Assembly (NCBI RefSeq): GCF_905475395.1
Contig: NC_058342.1
Location: forward strand, 37,380,640-37,444,639
DNA from: Chrysoperla carnea
Taxonomy: Eukaryota > Arthropoda > Insecta > Neuroptera > Chrysopidae
DNA: 64,000 bases
Direction of reading: 5' to 3'
Shown here: one piece after another, positions 48,431 through 61,300 of the stretch
How positions within the stretch are numbered: the first letter of the stretch is position 1
Layout of the letters: every line of letters begins with the position of its first letter
The notes under the pieces: model-generated
Databases searched by the model: none
What the model was told of the DNA's origin: nothing
Seen by the model: only the letters and a program-made list of their open reading frames with translations
Program-made: the position numbers and the translations under genes

Positions 48431-50401
48431 GCACGATTTACAAGTCTAATACCTATTTGCATGAGCACAGTTTCAGTGAAGCGCCCTCAACGTCCATAAA
48501 GTTTAGACAGCAGTAGAGCCATCTATTGCCATTTATATGATACTATAATTACAGGTTTCAACCATTTACCAAAGAGCAACGTATTATATAAACTTTATTT
48601 TACATATACTAGATCTAACTGATAGCATAAAATTAACAAGTCATTCATAAGTCATCATGAATAAAAGTCTTTGAGGGAAGATCAATAACTTTCACATTCG
48701 ACAAAGGAAGCCCAACTCGATCCTTCGATATTCCATATTTTTTTGACAAGTGGGCTTCCTTTTTGTTTGTTCCTGTTATTTAGTACTGATTGAATGGTTG
48801 CCAGGAGACAACGAAGGTAGTAAGTAATAAGGATTACTTTTAAAAAGAGTTTTACTTCTTATTCTTTTTCTGTGTAAGTGGAGTGCATCTCCTACCAAAG
48901 CCTACACAAAAAATACAGTATAATCTGGCACCCTCTGATTTTTAATAGCGTCGGATTAGTGAGATTCTTCTATATTTCGCTTGGAAAATTTGAATAAAAT
49001 ATTTGAAGTATGTAGGTACAAAGTACTACTAATGCCATCTATGATTATTAACAACCATTAAATAAGAAATGAATAAAAATATTAACTTGTTGCAGTCAAT
49101 TGTCAAGTGGGTACAATACAAAACTACAGCTAGAGTCGAGTTTGAGTTGTGTTGACTGTTGACGGTGTTGTCATAACACTGCTACAGTTAGAATAACAGT
49201 AGCAGTTAACAGTAGTGCACTGTGAAAACTGCAGCGTACAGTCAACAGTGTTGAGTGTACGGTGTGCACAGGATGTTCAAGTAAAATAATTTGTTGAAGT
49301 GGAGACCTTGATCTGTCAGATATGTCAATGAACAGCTGAAATAAAATTACAACGCATTCTATATTCCATAATTTATACTTTATACAATACTTGCTTTAAT
49401 AATTGAATTATTGTGACAGTGACAGTGACAGTGACTATGACTGTAACTTCCTGATATCCGACACGACGACTTGATACTTATTCATCAATAATTTGTAAAA
49501 AAAAAATGTTACAAAACATGGCTATCACCAGCAAATATCATTATTTAATCAATTATTTTTGAATATGAATAATAAGTGTGGTAAGAGCTGATAGTGATAT
49601 TGATAGTGGCAGTGATTAGTGATTTGACAGTTACTAAATACAGTGATTCAAGTACCACTGGTTTGGTATTGTATTAGTTGAAATTAGAGTGCTGGTCGAA
49701 GCTGATCATGATAAGTGTTATGATGCTATTCATGAACAGAAAAAAACAAAGTAAATGTATAAATCAATCAATTAATTGACTTATATTAATTAATTTGATA
49801 TGTATTTGTGTGCTGTGTCTTAATAAAATAAAATATCAATAACTATGAAGCAAAACAATGATATAAGTAATATGTATGGTAGTTGATAGTATTTGTTATT
49901 AAAATATTAAAATATTATAAATATTAGTAGCATTACCAATCAGTAACTATTATCATGTCATATCATAAAATAAATTGTTTTGTTTCATATTCATTCGATA
50001 ATTATTTTATTTCAAATGTTATCCAAATACCTACATTTAATGTGTGCATTCTAATTAATTAATTTATTAAAACAATCTTCTTTTTTTTCAATAAAAAAAT
50101 ATTCTTTTAATTTAATAATAAATAATATATATTCAATTCATTATCTATTATTATTATTATTATTCATTATTCATTTTAACTCAAGTATAAAATATATCTT
50201 CTATCTTATTTTATTTACTTTATGTTGCTATATTCACTACAGTGATCAATGAAAAGTCTCCTGACTCAGACTCCTCCAAACATTTATATGTAAATAACAG
50301 TACTGACTGACACAAGTACAGATACAGGCTGGAACCACCGCATATGTTTCATTCAAATTTATTATGTAAAAGCTCAACACGCTTCTAATATATTGCTATA
50401 T
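48431..50401. other. Intergenic between FoxB and bunched, no gene seen
   Basis: A short inverted repeat AAGGAAGCCCA / TGGGCTTCCTT lies at 48704-48761. 49130-49265 is rich in CAGT/GTTGAC phrases able to pair with each other. 49700-50200 is AT-rich. Confidence 0.55.
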
Positions 50402-50851
50402 CATACCATGTATATATGTAATATATATCAAGGTATACTAAGTTTAGTCCCAAGTTTGTAACTAGAGCTTGGATATATTGATGCTACCAACAAAATTTTG
50501 GTATAGGTGGTCATAATGTCACCTAATTACTCCATTTTCGGTTGTCTGTCTGTCCATTTGTCCGTCTTACATTAAACACGATAATTCAGAAACGAAAGGT
50601 CGAGTTCGTAAATGAACAACATAGGTTAATTGAATCTTCGGTCCGTAGAACCCATATTGTAAACCGTTAGAAACATTTTTTAGTTAACATCACTTTTTAC
50701 CCGTGTGGGCGCAAATTGTATAGTATGTATTATATGGTAATATCAGTTATGTATGTGTGACATGTATGTATGAGTAATGTGACAGTGTAATCAACACTGT
50801 CTATACATGGTATTTCAACAATTAACTCAGTCAATTGTTTGTTTTCACTTG
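50402..50851 (+). repeat. High-copy TATACCATG-family element
   Basis: It runs from ATACCATGTATATATGTAAT through AGTTTAGTCCCAAGTTTGTA and ACTAGAGCTTGG to the right end TCAATTGTTTGTTTTCACTT. Internally it has the CTGTCTGTCC-type segment, the GTTCGTAAATGA segment and the TATTTCAACAATTAACTCAG segment. No terminal inverted repeats, target duplication or coding potential were found. The class is unknown. Confidence 0.75.
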
Positions 50852-51808
50852 CAACGATTAGCATACACAATAAGGGTAATTACGATTAGCTAATTCATAC
50901 TGATGATGACTACTTGGTAGTCGAATTACGTTGAATAATAGAAAAAATTGATCTAGGAAATTGGGGCAAAAATTGAAATTTATTTGTAACCTAGTGTGAA
51001 TTCCAGAAACCTTGGTGGGGCATACATTAAAGGTTGAGGAAAAATAGATACAAATTTTTAAAAGGGGTCGCGACATTCTGTATATTGACTTGAAGTTAAA
51101 TAAATAATAGTGCGCATTCCATGATCGGTAGATATTAGAAAGTGGACATTGTATAGACAAAGATAGAAGATAGGCTGCGTTTAGTAGAAGAGAGCGCTAA
51201 GATTCTAAATACTGGCACTGCATGTCTCTTAAACAAAAAATGTATATGGATATAGGGGGTGCCGGTACTAATTGAACACGATTCACGATTGTAAGATATA
51301 GATATAGATGGCAGATGGCATGCATAGCATTAGCAGTGGCATGGACATGGATCTTTGTCATTATAGTTAAAATAAGTGAAGTATTAAATATTAAACGGAG
51401 TGTGTGTTGGTATTGTTACTGTGACTGTTTTGTAAAATAATATACTACTAAAGTAAGGAGTTTTTATTATTAAAAAGAACCAGAAAATATGATTTAAATA
51501 AAAAATATTATTAAAAAATATCAAAATGTATGAATTAGAATCATTGTTTATAAATAAATATTAAATAAACTAAACAAAATTAAATTGTAAATAAAACTTT
51601 GTACACGATCAAATCATATTTTGACATTTCAAACAGAACCTACTTAAAAATACTAAAATAATAATTATGAATTTTATAAATAATTCATCATATTTTACAT
51701 TGAATAATAATAATAATAATAATAAAAATAAATTATTAATAATAATTAATAAATTATTATTAATAAATTGAATTGAATTTGATCTATTGTCTGATTCATT
51801 CTATCTAG
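50852..51808. other. Upstream region of the bunched long isoform
   Basis: Likely promoter and 5' untranslated region, but no TATA box or initiator can be chosen with confidence. The last 150 bases are almost pure A and T with AATAATAAT runs. The 100-codon minus frame at 50858-51160 has no recognisable domain. Confidence 0.45.
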
Positions 51809-51823
51809 ATGATTTTAAAATAA
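51809..51823 (+). promoter_or_regulatory. Minimal upstream ORF before the bunched long start
   Basis: ATG ATT TTA AAA TAA ends six bases before the long-isoform ATG and is in the same frame. If it lies in the mRNA, a ribosome could terminate there and would have almost no room to reinitiate, so it could lower long-isoform translation. The transcription start is not known, so presence in the mRNA is inferred. Confidence 0.35.
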
Positions 51824-51829
51824 AAAATA

Positions 51830-52366
51830 ATGGCCGATAATAATTTAATAACATCAGGTGTATCTGTTAAAAAACATCATTCAAATTCAAACATCAGTAC
51901 CCAGTCCAGTTCCAGTTCCAGTTGTTCCAGTAGTGATAATAATCCAAATAAAATCAATAATAAAGTACTAGTCAATAATACAACAAATCAATCACAATCA
52001 CGTCAACCTGTACCATTGTCAGTGTCTGTAGATCAACCTGTGCCTGTGCCTGTGTCTGTGACATCTAATCATATGCATAATAATTCAATGAAAAAGAAAA
52101 CTTCATTTCAAATAACAAGTGTCACTGTGGGTTCATCACGATTAAGTAACGACGGTGGCGATGATTCTGCAGATGATTTGGACGAATCACATACAGACGA
52201 TATATCAAGGATTACCGATAACGAGACGCCGAGCTTCTCCGAGGACACCTTGAGCAGGGACGAGGCTGTTGTGTCTACGGTCATTCCAACTAGTGCACAA
52301 TATGGTTTAGCGATTTTACCGGAAGGTGCTTCAACTGTTCAAATTTCATCGACTACAAATCATACG
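51830..52366 (+). CDS. bun: bunched long isoform, coding exon 1
   Basis: This exon encodes residues 1-179 in phase 0, starting [10 protein letters not shown] and ending TTNHT. An in-frame TAA at 51821-51823 confirms the ATG at 51830 as the first usable start. The donor is CATACG|GTAAGT. The first conserved long-isoform block, rich in Asp and Ser ([18 protein letters not shown]), lies in the second half. The first half has Ser and Asn runs and short Val-Pro repeats (PVPVPVSV). Confidence 0.93.
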
Positions 52367-55300
52367 GTAAGTTAATTATGTATTTTTAGTGCTAGATAAA
52401 GTCGTGATAAAGATAGGTTCGTTATAACAACATCCATTCGTCCGTTATGAGTAACCACAATGATGATGAGTTAGTTTCCGATCTAACTTGAATACGACCT
52501 GGTGCCCAAACAACAACATAATACCCAAATGATTGAATGTTCATTCAGTTAGATGGTTATTAGGTGGTTGGAGGCTTCAAGTTTGGAGCTTAGATACTTA
52601 AATTTAAAATATAATTTTGACTGATAAAAATAAAATTTTGCAGGTGCCTAATTCAGTAAATATCACTGCAATTGAAGAGATTGTTGGTAGTCCAGCTAAA
52701 TCAAATTCACCACGGGCAGACACGCCAAATAAAGAGAATGCACCAGTAATGGAGGTTCCAGCACCACAACGCTCCGAACGCTTCAAGGTGGTTAAAATCG
52801 AGAGTACAGAACCGTTTAGGCGTGGTCGATGGATGTGCATGGATTATTTAGATCATTCTGTAAATCAACCACATAATTCCCCGTTTTTTAAACCAATCGC
52901 TGATGTACCACAAAGCACACAACTCAACGGGCTACCACAAACTATGGGGCCGATGACAATAGCACCCCCACAAACATTACCTGTTGTACAGAATGGTACT
53001 GTAGGTACGGGTGCGGGTGCAACGACAGCAGGTTATCAACCGGCACGAACTGTTGCTGTGCCAACACAAAACTCACCTGTTCAACAACAAGGATCGAATC
53101 AACAGCAAACTCAACCTCAACAAATCGTTCAACAATCATCAACCGTTCAACAATCACAGTCCGTCCCATCACAATCACAAACAATTATTCAGCAACCATC
53201 ACCCAACATACAACCAACTCAAAAACCTGCACCACCGAATCAACAACAGCAACCAAGTCAACAACAACCTCCTACTGTATCGACTTCCACGTCAAATATT
53301 CAACAACAGTCTTCCTCATCTCAGTCAGCATCTGTAACTCAAACTACTGGTGGTGCACCACCATCATTACAAACTCAAGCAAGCGCTGGCGCAAATGCAC
53401 CCACTAGTATTGGTGGTAACCAACAAAGTAGTAATGTTAACAATCCAGTTGTAACACAAGCACAACAACAACAACAGCAGCAGCAGCAGCAGACTGCTGG
53501 TGCAACTGGTGGTGGTGGTGGTGCACCTCCAACATCAGTCTATCAATATATGAACCAACCATTTACAAATATGATGCCAGTTATTACAAGCTCTGGTCTA
53601 TTATTAACACAAACCACGACTACGACAAGTACAAGTGCAAGTGCACCTTTATTAGTTAGTAGTGGGGGTGGTGGTGGTGGTGCACCCATAAATACAAATA
53701 CTAGTCAACAACAAACAAATAATGTGGCACCAGCATCCGTAAGTCAGGCTTCATCATCAGCAACCGTGTCTTCACAACCGTATGTGCCGTCATCCTCTGT
53801 GTTTAATCAAACAACAATTGTACAGAGTCCTTTAACATCTGTTCCACCACCAAGTGCAACTGTGTCCTCTGTATCTGTATCGACATCGACCTCATCACCA
53901 ACCCCCACATCCACTGCAAGCAATCAAACTCAACCTCAACCTACCAATCAAGCATCAGGACCAGGACCAGGTCAAACGTATGCAGGACATCCAATGTCCA
54001 CACAACAGATGCCAGTACAAGCGCAATCATATTCTGGTCAACAAATTCAACATCAATTTATGCCTCCTCAAAATTATCCACAAAATATGCAACAAGTAAA
54101 CAATGGATCAAATCGATGGACAAGCACTTCTGTTGGTGGTGATAGCACATCAAGCACAGTATTATCTGGAGGTGTAGCAACAAGTGTAAGTGGTGCACCA
54201 TTTACATATCCAACATCATCAAGTGTATTTCAAGTGGGTGCTGGTGCTGGTGGTGGGGGTGGAGGAACACCAGTACAACAAGCACCCAATATTATAATGA
54301 GTGGCGGTGCTAATACAAATGTAGCTACAAGTTCAAGTGGATTAACGCGTACACCTAGTTTGAGTAACATACAACAACATGGAGGTGGAGGTGGAGCTGG
54401 TTCGATTGTATCATCAATGACAGCTCAACAACATGCAGCAATGTTATCACAAGTGCAACAACAAGCTGCTCAAATGTTGATGGTATCGTTGAGTCCAACC
54501 ACTTCTGGTATTAATGTTGAACCACAAACTTTGATTGCTGCAATCAATGCGAATCAATTAATTGCTGGTGGGGGTACAATTAGTACTGGGTCAAGTATTG
54601 GTTCAACAAATAGTGATACTCTTGTGACTGGTACTGGTACTGGTACAAGTTTAATACGAACTAACGATAATACTGTTACCAGTGCACCTACACCCTCTAC
54701 TGCTACTGCTATTCCTGACGATGAAAGGTTAGTTCAAAATTTATTCACGTATTTGAATTCATTAACTATTCATAAAATGCATTATTTGTTGTTCAACTCT
54801 ACGGACGGATGGGACGGGACGATATCATTCATAATACTCGACTAATCATAATCGTAAAATTCATTCGATTTTATATTCAATTTTTAGGTTAAAAGTACCT
54901 TTAGTACAATTAAACTAAATATCTAAAAGTTTATTAAGTTGTAAAAAACTTCGAAATCGTAAAAACAAGTCGACATCTCAGGAGCGTACCTAATCCCTTG
55001 GGGGGGGGGGGGTTAAGGTAGTGCTTTTGTGTGAAACATTCTAAAAAAACAAAAAATTCCAGAAAATTTTGAAAGTATTTTTGATGCGCCCTCAAAAAAC
55101 ATTCTAAACGAAAGTTGTTTAATTTTTTATAAGGAACATTTTTTACATTTAAACTTTTGTTCTATCTCAAACGGCTTACAAAATGGGTCCTACAGATCCA
55201 AGACCCAATTGACCTATATTGCTCATTTACGAGCTCGTCCTCACTAGCTCGTGTTCATAGACAGACAACCGAAAATGGACTAATTAGATTGATTCTATGA

Positions 55301-58300
55301 AAACCTAAACCAAAATTTTGTTGGTAGCATCAATATTTGTAAGCTCTAGTTACAAACTTGATACTAAACTTAATATACCTTGATATATTTCATGTATACA
55401 TGGTATAACAAGGAAATTGGAATTGATTTAAGAAATTACAGGATATAATTTTAAAATGAAAGGAAAAATTGTATAATTGTACATGTATGTTTTTGTAAAC
55501 GATGGAAAATTAAGTAAGGTTTACAAAAATATCAAAATTACATAAAAAATTTATATTTTCTTAAATCAAAACTTTATTTATAATAAAATTATTCAAAATA
55601 TTATTTAAAATTACATAAATCAATAAAAACACAAAATCAATAATTAATAATTAATTAAAATAACTTTAACTTACATTAGTTGAAGTAAAAATTGCACTTG
55701 ACTGCAGAAAGTTGTATTTCGTATCGACTACGATTACAAAAGTTTTTACTTTTTTATACAAGTTAATTGAAAGGGCATTTAAAAAACACACGAACAGGTC
55801 ACACTAAATAAAACTACTTACGACACAGACACAGACAGTATACATGTATTAACTTAATTAATTAATTAAAATAATTAAGTACCTGTAGCTACTAAGTAGT
55901 GGTTAATGAGTTATTTTAAATTAAACCGTTGACAGTTAATTTTGAATCTGCAATATAAGTTTTGGCGCACTCACTCACGCTTGACTGTATCTCTATGTAA
56001 TATGATTTTGTTTTGTTCTAACTTTACTAACAAAAGAACGCTATGCATGAATATAGTGCTGCACTCTATCTAATATAGTGTGTGTGTACGATGCTGCACT
56101 CTATCTATTATATTGTACACTATACTATAATTTAAAAAATAGAGGCTAGGTTAACTAATTTATTATTGAACAAAGACTAAGAATTGATTGATTGATTTTG
56201 AATCATTGAATCCTATTTAAAAGTTAACTGATTGAAACTCAAACAAATACATGTTTTTATATAAATTATTTATGATAATTTTATATTTTAATTGAGAAGA
56301 ATGACTGATAATACGTACTGCATACCTAACACCTAATAATCATATTTTTTACTATCATTAATTAACCCCAATAAATCCTACAGAGTTCAATAACTAAAAA
56401 TCCCACAGAGTTCAATAAATAATTATATTTTAAAAAAAAAATTGAATTTTTAATTACACTGGTTAACAAAATTTAATTTTTATATGAAGGTACATTAAGT
56501 TTAGTCAAAAGTTTGTAACTAGACCTTAAAAATATTGATGCTACCTAGAAAATTTTGGTATAGGTGTTCATAAAATCACCTAATTAGTACATTTACGGTT
56601 CTGTCCGTCTGTCTATGAACACGATAACTGAAAAACGAAAAGAGATATCAATCTGAAATTTTTATAGCGTGAACAGGACGTAAAAAATGAGGTTGAGTTC
56701 GTAAATGAGCAACATAGGTCAATTGGGTCTTGAGTCCGTAGGACCCATCTTGTAAACCATTAGAGATAGAACAAAAGTTTAAATATAAAAATTGTTCCTT
56801 ATAAAAAAATAAACAACTTTTACTTGCAATATTTTTTCGTAAACATCACTGTTTACCCGTGAGGGCGCCAATTAGGGGGAAATTTTATAATATGTACTAT
56901 ACTTGATTATCAGTTATGTATGTGTCACATGTTTGTACGTGTAATGTGATAAAGAAATCAACACTGACTATGCATGGTATTTCAACAATTAACTCAGTCA
57001 ATTGTTTGTTTTCACTTGTTTTATATAGAAATTTAAAAACTTTCTTTCCCTTTAAAATACTAAAAACTTTTAAATATTTATTATAAATAAAATATAAATT
57101 GTATTATCACTAATATAAATATTTTGGTGAAGTTAATAAATTCTACTTATATGTTACTTATTTATTCTAGTTCCTGGAAAAAAAATGGATTTCAATGCAA
57201 TAAATGATATTACCCCTTTAACCCCCTGGATATTATCAAATGGGTTTAGTATGAAATTAGAATGAATGACCTACAAATTTTCATAACACTATCATTTATA
57301 GTATTTGAGGAAACGGAAACTTAATTTTTGCCACAATTTACTTAGACCTTCACGGGAAAACAAAATTATTCAGATCTGTCGAATTTTGGGTGATAACTAT
57401 TCATATTTTAATCATTTTAGTTTTCACGTATAGTGTTCTAATTCTCCTTAATTGAAGTACAATGCTAGGTGTTATTAAAGTTAAATGAATCTGAATGTAA
57501 TGTGTAGGATCACTATGTCTAGTATCATAGGCGCTATGATACTAACCTTACAGGGGGTTCAGACTATTCACCAGTCTGTTCATACCGGGTGTTCTTAACC
57601 ACCCGCAAAATTCTATATTCTTATTTCGAAAAGTTAAAAAATAAAAAAAACACATGATTATAAAATCTCCCTATTTTTCCGCGAAGAATCTAAACCTGCC
57701 AAAAATAAGGGTTTACGTTTAATTTTCCCTCGTACATCCTTAACATTTGACAGATAATTTGTGACCAAGAATTCACGCCATTATCATGCTAGTAGTCAAA
57801 ATAAAGTATGTTAAAATATTTGTTCTGCGTAGAGTACTTAGTAGGGGCGCCCATGTAGCTGGAATTAATGAATAGGACTAGGAATGGAGTGTGTTACACT
57901 AGTACTTAGTAGGTAGTAGGTCGTAGATAGTAGATACTAGTGATGGGACAAATATTGTATTTTGTTCATTCGAAAATGCGAATGTTAACTTTCAAATAAA
58001 GCTCACATTTTTTTTTTTAATTTGCTATATACAGCTTGTTCTGTTATTGACTGCAGAACTTTCGCTTGCTGAATAAGCTGAAAAAAAAATAAAAAAATGT
58101 TCCTTACCTAATTTGGATCTGAGGCCTAATTTACGAGATAATTATCTTACTCTTATTTATAACTAATAAAAAATACATTCCTCAAAATCAAATTCATTCA
58201 ATAAAACACTACTTAAACAGAGAATGTGTTTTATCATAGTGTGGAGGAGTGACCTATAAATGCAAAATTGTTTCAAAAACATTAACATCGTTTATTACAA

Positions 58301-61300
58301 ATGCGAATATTCGGCACATCACTAGTAGATACTTAGTGTATCAACACATTATATGTATACTTAAGTTAAAATAAGTACTAAATAATACTAATATGTACTT
58401 ATTGTTTGGTTTGTAGGGACAGGGCAGGGATACATTTGACTCTGAATCTGTGCTGTGCTAATCAGTTCTATCTAAAAAAAAAACTATGAATAATAATTAC
58501 AGTCAGTTAACAGTCACTGTACACTGTACACTGTAACTGTAAATCAAGTTGATGAGTTATGGCGTTATCCATCCAAAATAAAACTATTAATATGGTTTAA
58601 AGATTTGGGTAGCACAGCACAAAATTAAATTGAATCGTCCGGTCTATATTTATCAATCGCCAATCATTCAAATTAATTATTTATAAATTAATTATTTGAA
58701 TTTGTTTTGGCTTTATTATTATTGTTATGTTTTAATTTTAATATACTTAAATAATAACAATAACAAACTGACTTAGGTATTTAATCATGCGTGCGTTCAT
58801 TAATGAACTGAACTGTAAGTGTAGCATGTGAGTCTGAATCTGTTAATTGTCATATTAAGTACCTAAGGCTACTTATTTTAAGTTAAGTTAGTGACTGTGA
58901 CTGTTATGTGATGTCATTTAGGTCCAAATCAAACGCTATTGTTACTCCTTCGACATTTCGAAGTAATCCTCAACCTCAACCTCATCCCGAATTCCAACCA
59001 AATGTTCCAAAACATGATACAACAACTCAAATTTTTTTTTGCAAATGTTGCAAAGTTGAACGATTTCGGTAAATTTTATTTGATTTTTATTATTTTTTTT
59101 TTTTATTTAGTTACGATTTAAGTACTTACTCAATGATACCAACAAATAAATTTATGTTGTTTTTTTTGAAGCGTTAAAAGACTTCAAAATATTAATTCAA
59201 AAAATTTTTTTCAAATTCGATTTTTTTCAAAGGGGTTCTCCCTGCAAAAAATCGAGAAAAATTTTTCGTTTCCTATTTTGTTAAAAGTCATGTTATAAGG
59301 TAATTTTAACCCAAAAAATTCAAAAATCGGGTTCATTTCTATTTTGGATCAATATTTTTCGACATAACGTCAAAAAATGGATCCAGGATATCGTTTTTTT
59401 CCGAAACTACCTTCTTAATCGCCAAATAAACTCGATTTTTGAATTTTTCGGGTCAAAATTACCTTAAAAACTGAGTTTTATCAAATTCCGAAACAAAAAA
59501 TTTTTTTCAAATTTTTCGATTTTTTCCAAGGGGTACCCCTTCAAAAAATTGCAAAAAATCGAAAAAATTTTGTTGCTTCGGAATTTGATGAAACACAGTT
59601 TATAAGGTATAATTGACCCAAAAAATTCAAAAATCGGGTGCATTTAACGATTGGGCGGATAATTTTTGAGATACCGCCAAAAATCGATCCAAAGACTCGT
59701 TTTTTTCAAAATTTATCAGCCCAATGGTCAAATGAACTCGATTTTTGAATTTTTCGGATCAAAATTACCTTATAAACTGAGTTTTATCAAATTCTGAAAC
59801 AAAAAATTTTTTTCAAATTTTTCGATTTTTTCCAAGGGGTACCCCTTCAAAAAATTGCAAAAAATCGAAAAAATTTTGTTGCTTCGGAATTTGATGAAAC
59901 ACAGTTTATAAGGTATAATTGACCCAAAAAATTCAAAAATCGGGTGCATTTAACGATTGGGCGGATAATTTTTGAGATACCGCCAAAAATCGATCCAAAG
60001 ACTCGTTTTTTTCAAAATTTATCAGCCCAATGGTCAAATGAACTCGATTTTTGAATTTTTCGGATCAAAATTACCTTATAAACTGAGTTTTATCAAATTC
60101 TGAAACAAAAAATTTTTTTCAAATTTTTCGATTTTTTCCAAGGGGTACCCCTTCAAAAAATTTCAAAAAATCGAAATAAATTTTTCGTTTCCAATTTCGA
60201 TCAAACTCATTTTACAAGGTAATTTTAACCCAAAAAATTCAAAAATCGGGTTCATTTCAATTTTGGATCAATATTTTTCGTCATAACGTCAAAAATTGAT
60301 CCAAGATATCGTTTTTCTCCGAAACTACCATCTTAATCGCCAAATAAACCCGACTTTTGAATTTTTCGGGTCAAAATTACCTTATAAACTGAGTTTTATC
60401 AAATTCTGAAACAAAAAATTTTTTTCAAATTTTTCAATTTTTTCCAAGGGGAAAAATTTCAAAAAATTTCAAAAAATCGAAATAAATTTTTCGTTTATAA
60501 TTTCCATAAAACTCAAGTTAAAAGGTTAATTATGACCCAACAAATTCAAAAATCGGGTTCATTCAAACTTTGGACCAATAGTTTTCGACATAACGTCAAA
60601 AATCAATCCAATCGCCAAATAATCCCGATTTTTTAATTTTTCCGATTATCTCAATGTCGCTATAACCGATTTCGAGTTTAGTAGGCATGTTATTCCAATT
60701 AACTTCGTAATTGCATCAATATTCCAGGTCTATAAAATTTGCGTTATATTTTTTTCGATTACCTCAATGTCGCTATAACCGATTTCGAGTGTAGTAGACA
60801 TGCTATACATGCTATACTGTTGGTATGTGGTAGATATACGACACTGAACACAAATACTATGTAGTACTATGTATAGTGGTAGTTAGTTACAGCCTGCTAG
60901 TAGTCATAGAATTCAATTGGCTTGCGTAGAATTCGACGCAAGGCGTTTAATGATCATATCACACAATATACATAAACGTAGACATAGCGATCCCTTCGTT
61001 AAAGCCCTTGACTGTGTTCGATGTTGGTGTGTTGATGTGTGTGTTTAATGTTTATAGCGACGACTCCGAATATTAACGTTTTTTGTCTGCATTTTCCGTA
61101 GACAATTGACTGACTGACTAGTTACTATACTAGTGCACTGCTGTGCTTTAGTACTGTTACTGTTACTGTTGTTAACTGTAAATTAGTAAGATGGCCGGCA
61201 CTCATTACAACTACATTCTTTACTATGACAGACATTGACCAATGACCAATGACAAACATCAACCGAATGGTCTTGAATGACCTACGGTGGAATCTGAACG

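Noticed and set aside
52604..54099. Open frames of 78 to 108 codons overlapping bunched exon 2 in other frames or strand
   Set aside because: They are shadows of the long Gln/Ser-rich coding exon.
58939..59121. Possible extra bunched exon (60-codon frame in intron 2)
   Set aside because: No donor in the required phase, no conserved residues, and the start is not an ATG in a good context.
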